Shown here: positions 59,782 to 64,000 of the stretch, piece after piece | Layout: each line of letters opens with the position of its first letter | Numbering within the stretch: position 1 is the stretch's first letter | Notes under the pieces: generated by a model | What the model was told of the DNA's origin: nothing | The model's database searches: none | What the model saw: only the letters and a program-made list of their open reading frames with translations | Translations under genes and position numbers: made by a program | Assembly (NCBI GenBank): GCA_027490725.1 | Contig: JAIXXN010000057.1 | Location: 62,001 to 126,000, forward strand | Direction: 5' to 3' | DNA length: 64,000 bases | Source: Oxalobacteraceae bacterium | GTDB taxonomy: Bacteria; Pseudomonadota; Gammaproteobacteria; Burkholderiales; Burkholderiaceae_D

Positions 59782-60780
59782 ATGGCACGCGCTGGCATAC
59801 TCTATTCCCACGTAGCCAAGGCCGCTTCCCAGCTGGCCGCCGCCGGCAAGAACCCCACCGTCGACACTGTGCGCGAGGCACTGGGCGGCACCGGCAGCAA
59901 GAGCACCATCGCGCCCTTGCTGAAGCAGTGGAAAGCGCAACACCAAGGCGAGACGGCCGCCGCCGGCGCCGGGCTCCCGGTCGATCTGCTGGAAGCGGTC
60001 AAGGGCGTCTATGAACGCATGCAGGCCGACGCCGCCCGCCAAGTCGAGCAGGCGCGCGCGGAACACGCGGAGGCGCTGGAAGCGGTCCAGGAGCAACTGC
60101 GGCAGTGTCAGGAGCACGACGGCATGTTGTCGCAGTCGGCGGCCAGCCTATCCGCCGAACTTGTGCAGACGAAGGCGGCGCTGGCCCGCCTGCAGGCCGA
60201 GCACCAGTCGGAACAGATTACTGTGGCCACCCTCCGATCGAATAACACTGGCATGGAACAGCGCCTGGCCGACCGGGTGGTCGAGGTCAAGGCGCTGGCC
60301 GAACAGCTGGCACACGCGCGCGTCCAGTTCGAGCACTTCCAGGAGGCGATCGCGGCGCAGCGGCTGGAAGACCGGCGGGCGTTTGATCGGCACGCCGGAA
60401 GGCTGGAACACGACCTGGCCAGCGCGCAACAGCAACTGGACCTGCTGCGCGCCGAGCATGCGGCCCGCGCCGACGAAGCGCGCGCGGCGCAGGAAGAACT
60501 CGCCACGGTGCTGGCCGACCGAGTCCAGCTGACGCGCCAGTTGGCCGAGGCCGCGACAAGCGCTGAGATCTTGGTGGGCAAACTTGAGAAGACAGGCCAA
60601 GAGGTAATCGAGGCGCGCATGGCGTTGGCGGCGCAGCAGGGCCAGGCGGAATTGCTGGCGCGGCAGTTCGCCGGCGCCACCGCCGAGCGCGACAAGCTGG
60701 TCCAAGAGAACGCGGCGTTGCGGGAACGCGCACAACCCGGCGCTGCGCACGCAAGAAATGCCAGAAAATCAGGCGGTTAA
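59782..60780 (+). CDS. tnpT: TnpT-like protein with KfrA_N domain and coiled coil
   Basis: 332 aa. Residues about 1-45 (MARAGILYSHVAKAASQLAAAGKNPTVDTVREALGGTGSKSTI) form the KfrA_N helix-turn-helix. Residues 60-320 are an almost unbroken Ala/Gln/Glu coiled coil. In Tn4651 elements TnpT binds the resolution site and stimulates TnpS. The tail is basic (ARNARKSGG). RBS AAGGAAC. It runs toward the right inverted repeat, 178 bp away. KfrA-type plasmid proteins are the alternative family name. Confidence 0.85.
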   Translation: MARAGILYSHVAKAASQLAAAGKNPTVDTVREALGGTGSKSTIAPLLKQWKAQHQGETAAAGAGLPVDLLEAVKGVYERMQADAARQVEQARAEHAEALEAVQEQLRQCQEHDGMLSQSAASLSAELVQTKAALARLQAEHQSEQITVATLRSNNTGMEQRLADRVVEVKALAEQLAHARVQFEHFQEAIAAQRLEDRRAFDRHAGRLEHDLASAQQQLDLLRAEHAARADEARAAQEELATVLADRVQLTRQLAEAATSAEILVGKLEKTGQEVIEARMALAAQQGQAELLARQFAGATAERDKLVQENAALRERAQPGAAHARNARKSGG

Positions 60781-60840
60781 GATCATTCCAGCGAAAAAAT
60801 TCTTCTGGATGCGCTCGAGGCAAGGTTGGACTTAGGGTGA

Positions 60841-60877
60841 CGGAATTTTCGGCGGTTCCGGCCGGCTATACAACCCC
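60841..60877 (-). repeat. Degenerate second inverted repeat near transposon right end
   Basis: Read on the minus strand from 60877 it begins GGGGTTGTATAGCC and later has CGAAAATTCCG, resembling the true terminal repeat 81 bp further out. Both are followed by the same CTAT. It may be an old or alternative transposon end. Confidence 0.5.
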
Positions 60878-60920
60878 TATGAGGAAACTTTTGCCTTTTC
60901 GAGGGGATGGGCAAATTTAG

Positions 60921-60958
60921 CCATTCTGAAATTTTCGTCGATTTGGGCTTACAACCCC
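60921..60958 (-). repeat. Tn3-element inverted repeat, tnpT side
   Basis: Read inward from 60958 it begins GGGGTTGTAAGCCCAAATCG and matches the tnpA-side repeat at 34 of 38 positions. TATAG (60959-60963) follows, repeating the five bases before 42998. Confidence 0.92.
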
Positions 60959-60960
60959 TA

Positions 60961-60978
60961 TAGCCCGCTACGTGCCAT
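60961..60978 (-). pseudogene. First six codons of the interrupted KfrA/TnpT-like gene
   Basis: The minus strand from 60978 reads ATGGCACGTAGCGGGCTA (MARSGL), then meets the transposon. The same MAR-x-G opening is found in the TnpT-like protein at 59782. The rest of the gene is at 41969-42997. Confidence 0.9.
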
Positions 60979-61010
60979 GGAGTCTCCCGCAAGTGAAATA
61001 AGATACTATG

Positions 61011-61035
61011 TTACATACCACTGTATTACATACCA
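61011..61035 (+). repeat. Direct repeats TTACATACCA in divergent control region
   Basis: TTACATACCA occurs at 61011-61020 and 61026-61035, 15 bp apart, between the kfrA-like start (60978) and the Abi_C-like gene (61193). Likely protein-binding iterons for the KfrA-like protein or accessory sites of the recombinase. Confidence 0.5.
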
Positions 61036-61078
61036 TTTTATGTTGGAATTCAAGCTTGTTTGCGTTTGAATTTTACAT

Positions 61079-61099
61079 CGGATAAAGTGGCATTATCCG
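61079..61099. other. Candidate crossover site in Abi_C module
   Basis: CGGATAA-AGTGGCA-TTATCCG: 7-bp inverted arms around a 7-bp spacer (one further base pair matches with a mismatch). Fits a tyrosine-recombinase core and parallels the motif at 59670-59687. Confidence 0.5.
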
Positions 61100-61192
61100 G
61101 TGTGAGGACCAAAACCCACCGGTTTTTGGTGCCATCGGCGTAATTTCGCGGTTGACCAGCTACATTTATGCTTTGTTGTGGAGGTGGCGATA

Positions 61193-61960
61193 GTGACGCT
61201 CGACGAATACACCATTGATCCGAAAAAACGCGGTGCGCTGATCCTCGCGCTCAGGAAAGCGATCGTCAGTGAATTCACAACGGAAGACTGGCGCGAGTTT
61301 GGGTATTTGTCCGGAGAAGCCGACTACATCCAGCGTCATGACCGGCTACTGCGCAGCTTGCATTGGCGGGACCCTGATTATGGCGACTGCGTCCTGCAGG
61401 CGCTTGAGCGTTTTTCATGCGAAGGCTGGGACGTTGTAGACCAGCTCATCAACCATCCCAAGCTGACCAGCCAACTGCTGGCGGAGATCCCGAACCTTTC
61501 GTTTTTTGTGCGCACGAATATTCAAAGCGTACATACTGAGGCGCCCTCCAGCCTCTCGAGCGGCGACGTGGTACTGCTTGCACTCAATGATGCCGAGCAT
61601 CTAATGCGCATTAGCGGCCCGGTCAGCGCGGTCGACCGCCTGCATACGGCGCTACACGGCTACTTTCGAAGCCTGTGCGTTGAAAGCGGCATTCCGGTGG
61701 CCGATGATGCCTCGTTGACCGCGTTGTTCAAGGTCTTGCGCACGGCACATCCTATACTCAAAGATCTGGGTTCGTATGACAACGACCTTATGCGCGTGCT
61801 GCACGGGTTTGCGAATGCGATCGACGCCATCAACTCCCTGCGCAACAACGGCAGCATTGCGCATCCGTCCGACGATTTGCTGGGCGAGCCTGAGGCTCAC
61901 CTTGCCGTCAATGCGACCCGAACGATATTCAACTATATCCGGGCCAAGGTGGGACACTGA
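61193..61960 (+). CDS. Abortive-infection-like (Abi_C) protein in recombinase module
   Basis: 255 aa from the GTG at 61193, chosen because GGAGG lies 8 bp upstream; an earlier GTG at 61178 lacks a site. The N-terminus (KKRGALILALRKAIVSEFTTEDWREFGYLSG) is helical. The C-terminal 110 residues, DRLHTALHGYFRSLCVESG ... LRNNGSIAHPSDDLLGEPEAHLAVNATRTIFNYI, resemble the Abi_C domain of phage-defence proteins, with the RNN-x-G-x-x-H region. The stop is 4 bp before the recombinase start, so the two are cotranscribed. Function in defence is inferred from domain only. Confidence 0.65.
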   Translation: MTLDEYTIDPKKRGALILALRKAIVSEFTTEDWREFGYLSGEADYIQRHDRLLRSLHWRDPDYGDCVLQALERFSCEGWDVVDQLINHPKLTSQLLAEIPNLSFFVRTNIQSVHTEAPSSLSSGDVVLLALNDAEHLMRISGPVSAVDRLHTALHGYFRSLCVESGIPVADDASLTALFKVLRTAHPILKDLGSYDNDLMRVLHGFANAIDAINSLRNNGSIAHPSDDLLGEPEAHLAVNATRTIFNYIRAKVGH

Positions 61961-61964
61961 CGCC

Positions 61965-62912
61965 ATGTCGAAACTTGATCAATATATCGAAGCGGCCACG
62001 CGGGACAACACACGTCAGAGCTATCGCGCCGCCATCGAGCACTTCGAAGTGCAATGGAAAGGCTTGCTACCCGCCACAGCCGACGGCGTGGCTCGCTACC
62101 TGGCCGAGTATGCCGACACGCTGGCCGTCAGCACCCTGCGGCAGCGCTTGGCGGCGCTCGCCCATTGGCACACTGCGCAGGGGTTTCCCGATCCGACCAA
62201 GGCGCCCATCGTCCGCCAAGCCATGCGCGGCATCCGCGCGCTGCATCCAGCGCAGGAGAAGCAGGCAAAGCCCCTACAACTCGATGAACTGGAGCGCGTC
62301 GTTGGCGCGCTTGATCGCGCGGTCGACGCCGCTCGACGCGGGAACGACCGCGCCGCCGAGCTGCGTAGTCTGCGCGACAAATCACTGATCTTGCTCGGGT
62401 TCTGGCGCGGATTTCGCAGCGACGAACTGAGCCGGCTTCGCGTCGAGCATGTCGAGGCCAGCGCCGGCGAAGGCATCACCTGCTTTCTGGGGCGGACGAA
62501 GGGCGATCGCCAAAATCTGGGCAGCACATTCCGCGCGCCCGCTTTATCGCGCCTTTGTCCGGTCGAAGCCTACCTGAACTGGATCGGCGCCGCGCAGTTG
62601 ACCGCCGGCAATGTCTATCGTGCAATCGACCGCTGGGGCCATGTCGGCGAGAGCGGCCTTCACATCGACAGCATTGCACCACTGTTGCGAGCAATATTGA
62701 AAAATGGAGGTCTGGCTGCGGCTGGTGCATACAGCGGCCATTCGCTGCGTCGGGGATTCGCGAATTGGGCCGCGTCCGATGGCTGGGACGTAAAGAGCCT
62801 CATGGAATATGTGGGTTGGCGGGACGTCAAGTCGGCTCTACGTTACCTTGATGCCTCAGTCTCGTTCGCGAAAGACCGGATGGAGCACGGAATCGTCAGT
62901 CGTATAGCGTGA
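61965..62912 (+). CDS. Tyrosine recombinase (TnpS-like), module copy 2
   Basis: 315 aa from the ATG at 61965 (MSKLDQYIEAATRDNTRQSYRAAIEHF); a longer in-frame reading would overlap the Abi_C-like gene and is rejected. The catalytic set is as in copy 1: Arg in FRSDELSRLR, Lys in GRTKGDR, HSLRRG, Trp in VGWRD, Tyr in LRYLD. Nearly identical to 12132-13094 up to the last few codons. Convergent with the CadA-type ATPase gene 31 bp away. Confidence 0.88.
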   Translation: MSKLDQYIEAATRDNTRQSYRAAIEHFEVQWKGLLPATADGVARYLAEYADTLAVSTLRQRLAALAHWHTAQGFPDPTKAPIVRQAMRGIRALHPAQEKQAKPLQLDELERVVGALDRAVDAARRGNDRAAELRSLRDKSLILLGFWRGFRSDELSRLRVEHVEASAGEGITCFLGRTKGDRQNLGSTFRAPALSRLCPVEAYLNWIGAAQLTAGNVYRAIDRWGHVGESGLHIDSIAPLLRAILKNGGLAAAGAYSGHSLRRGFANWAASDGWDVKSLMEYVGWRDVKSALRYLDASVSFAKDRMEHGIVSRIA

Positions 62913-62943
62913 GCTAGACAGAGGGTGATCTCGGCGCCGAGGA

Positions 62944-64000
62944 TTACCTCAGCGCACGCACTAGACGTAATCCGTTGAAGACGACTAGTAAGCTTGCTCC
63001 CATGTCGGCAAATACAGCCATCCATAGGGTGGCTTGGCCCGTGAGTGCAAGGACCAAGAAAATCGCCTTGATGCCGAGTGCTAGCGTGATATTTTGAATA
63101 AGCACCGTCCGCGTCTTACGGCTCAAGGTCAGGAAGTCGGCCAACTTGCCTAGGTCGTCGTCCATCAAGGCCACATCGGCCGTTTCGATGGCCGTGTCGG
63201 TACCGGCCGCGCCCATGGCAAAGCCGACAGTGGCCTTAGCCAGCGCAGGCGCGTCGTTGATGCCGTCTCCCACCATGCCGACAGAACCGTACTTTGCCTC
63301 CAACTCCGTGATCGCGGCCAGCTTATCGTCAGGCAGCATATTGCCGCGCGCGTCCGATATCCCGATTTTGGTTCCGATCGCCTTGGCGGAGTGCGGATTG
63401 TCGCCGGTGAGTATAACGACTTCGACGCCCATTGACTGCAGCTCACGGATCGCGGCAGTACTGCTCTCGCGAATGGTATCGGCTACCGCCAGTACCATCA
63501 GCGGCGTGGTAGCCGTACTGACGACGACAGCCGTCTTGCCTTCCTTCTCGAAAGCGTCCAGCTTGCCTTCCAGCTCGGCGCTGCAGGCGCCCAGCTCATG
63601 AATCAGCCGGTGATTACCTAAATAATATATTTCGCCATTGACGACGCCTTTGACGCCGCGTCCGGTGAGTGCTTCGAAGCTGGCGACCTCAAACAATGGA
63701 TCTACTGCTTTTAGCCCGGCCCAGTGCGCGACTACCGCAGTGGAAACGGGATGATCGGATCGGCTCGACAGGCTCGCAGCCAGACGCACAGCGCTGCCGC
63801 CATGAGCGCGGCCCACCGGAAATGTATCGGTGACTACAGGCTTGCCAATGGTAATTGGTGCCAGTTTTATCCAGTGCCAGCGCGCGTAACTTGCGGCCTT
63901 CCTCCAGATAGATCCCCCCCTTGATCAAGATTCCATGTTTGGCCGCTGCGGCCAAACCACTGACGACGGTAACAGGCGTAGAGATTACCAGCGCGCAAGG
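62944..64000 (-). pseudogene. cadA: CadA-type P1B ATPase, frameshifted, 5' end beyond the window
   Basis: The visible part begins after the CPC region (AAAAKHGILIKGGIYLEEGRKLRALALDKTGT). One extra base at about 63855-63856 breaks the frame inside the phosphorylation motif, where DKTGTITIGKP would be expected. Downstream everything is intact: SRSDHPVSTAVVAHW, the hinge GDGINDAPAL and the last helices to FNGLRLVRALR. Restoring one base gives a continuous CadA C-terminal half. It is either an inactive gene or a sequencing error. N-terminus and channel helices lie outside the window. Confidence 0.85.

Larger units (their letters stand above)
42998..60958. mobile_element. Complete Tn3-family metal-resistance transposon, 17,961 bp
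   Basis: Bounded by 38-bp inverted repeats that begin GGGGTTGTA at both ends (34 of 38 positions agree) and flanked by a perfect 5-bp duplication TATAG (42993-42997 and 60959-60963), the size Tn3 elements make. Contents in order: tnpA, merR remnant, cadA-like ATPase, czcICBA-type efflux with accessory genes, FTR1-cytochrome c, tnpS-like recombinase, tnpT-like protein. The tnpS/tnpT pair points to the Tn4651 branch of the family. The intact duplication and restored target gene show a clean transposition. Confidence 0.95.

Noticed and set aside
61776..61964. 63-codon N-terminal extension of the second recombinase
   Set aside because: It overlaps the Abi_C-like gene in another frame; the ATG at 61965 equals the start of copy 1.
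1..64000. CRISPR arrays, tRNA or rRNA genes
   Set aside because: No regularly spaced repeats, cloverleaf genes or rRNA segments were recognised anywhere in the window.

Overview
The window looks like an accessory region of a betaproteobacterium, most likely Burkholderiales and possibly Oxalobacteraceae-like. This is judged from the families present and their codon style; no rRNA or tRNA gene is available to fix the taxon. The sequence falls into blocks joined by recombination scars.

Left edge (1-5.9 kb, AT-richer): an ankyrin-repeat gene cut by the window edge, a GAF-GGDEF diguanylate cyclase, then a decayed inovirus (filamentous phage) prophage on the minus strand. The prophage holds a HUH replication protein, a small regulator, an ICMT-like membrane protein and a Zot/gpI ATPase that has lost its Walker-A end. 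No coat or adsorption gene is present.

Metal block 1 (6-13 kb): a divergent pbrR/cadR-like MerR regulator and a Zn/Cd/Pb P-type ATPase, with a textbook 19-bp-spacer MerR promoter between them, then an FTR1 permease fused to cytochrome c (PbrT-like). A decayed recombination module follows: a KfrA/TnpT-like coiled-coil fragment, a broken Abi_C-like gene and an intact tyrosine recombinase.

Copper block (13-38 kb): a CusRS-type two-component system, an orphan nuclease-like gene and a CzcE-like protein. Next comes a long plus-strand operon from a CueR-type promoter: DUF2946-like, small His/Met protein, OMF lipoprotein, multicopper oxidase, CusF, CopC, CopD, cupredoxin, Cu P-type ATPase and an ATP-grasp-like protein with a CCTGSC tail. 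After an IS21 remnant and a chemotaxis receptor lies a minus-strand cusCBA-type RND cluster with a DUF411 protein and small His/Met-rich proteins, with two FNR/Anr-like sites upstream.

Accessory block (38-42 kb): an IS3-family element, a HEPN-like protein, an HNH fragment and a DUF2026 protein.

Transposon (42,998-60,958): a complete 17,961-bp Tn3-family element with 38-bp inverted repeats and a perfect 5-bp target duplication (TATAG). It carries tnpA, a cadA-like ATPase, a czcICBA-type operon with a PII-like protein and two small lipoproteins, an FTR1-cytochrome c gene behind a Fur-like box, and a divergent tnpS/tnpT-type resolution pair. It inserted into codons 6-7 of another kfrA/tnpT-like gene. 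Removing it and one TATAG copy restores a continuous reading frame.

Right edge (61-64 kb): the rest of that interrupted module (Abi_C-like gene plus tyrosine recombinase, almost identical to block 1), then a third CadA-type ATPase with a one-base frameshift in its phosphorylation motif, running off the window.

Together the genes cover Zn/Cd/Pb and Cu/Ag export from cytoplasm and periplasm, periplasmic copper oxidation and buffering, and metal sensing. The most unusual pattern is that a KfrA/TnpT-like protein paired with a tyrosine recombinase occurs three times next to CadA-type ATPase genes, twice with an abortive-infection-like gene between them.
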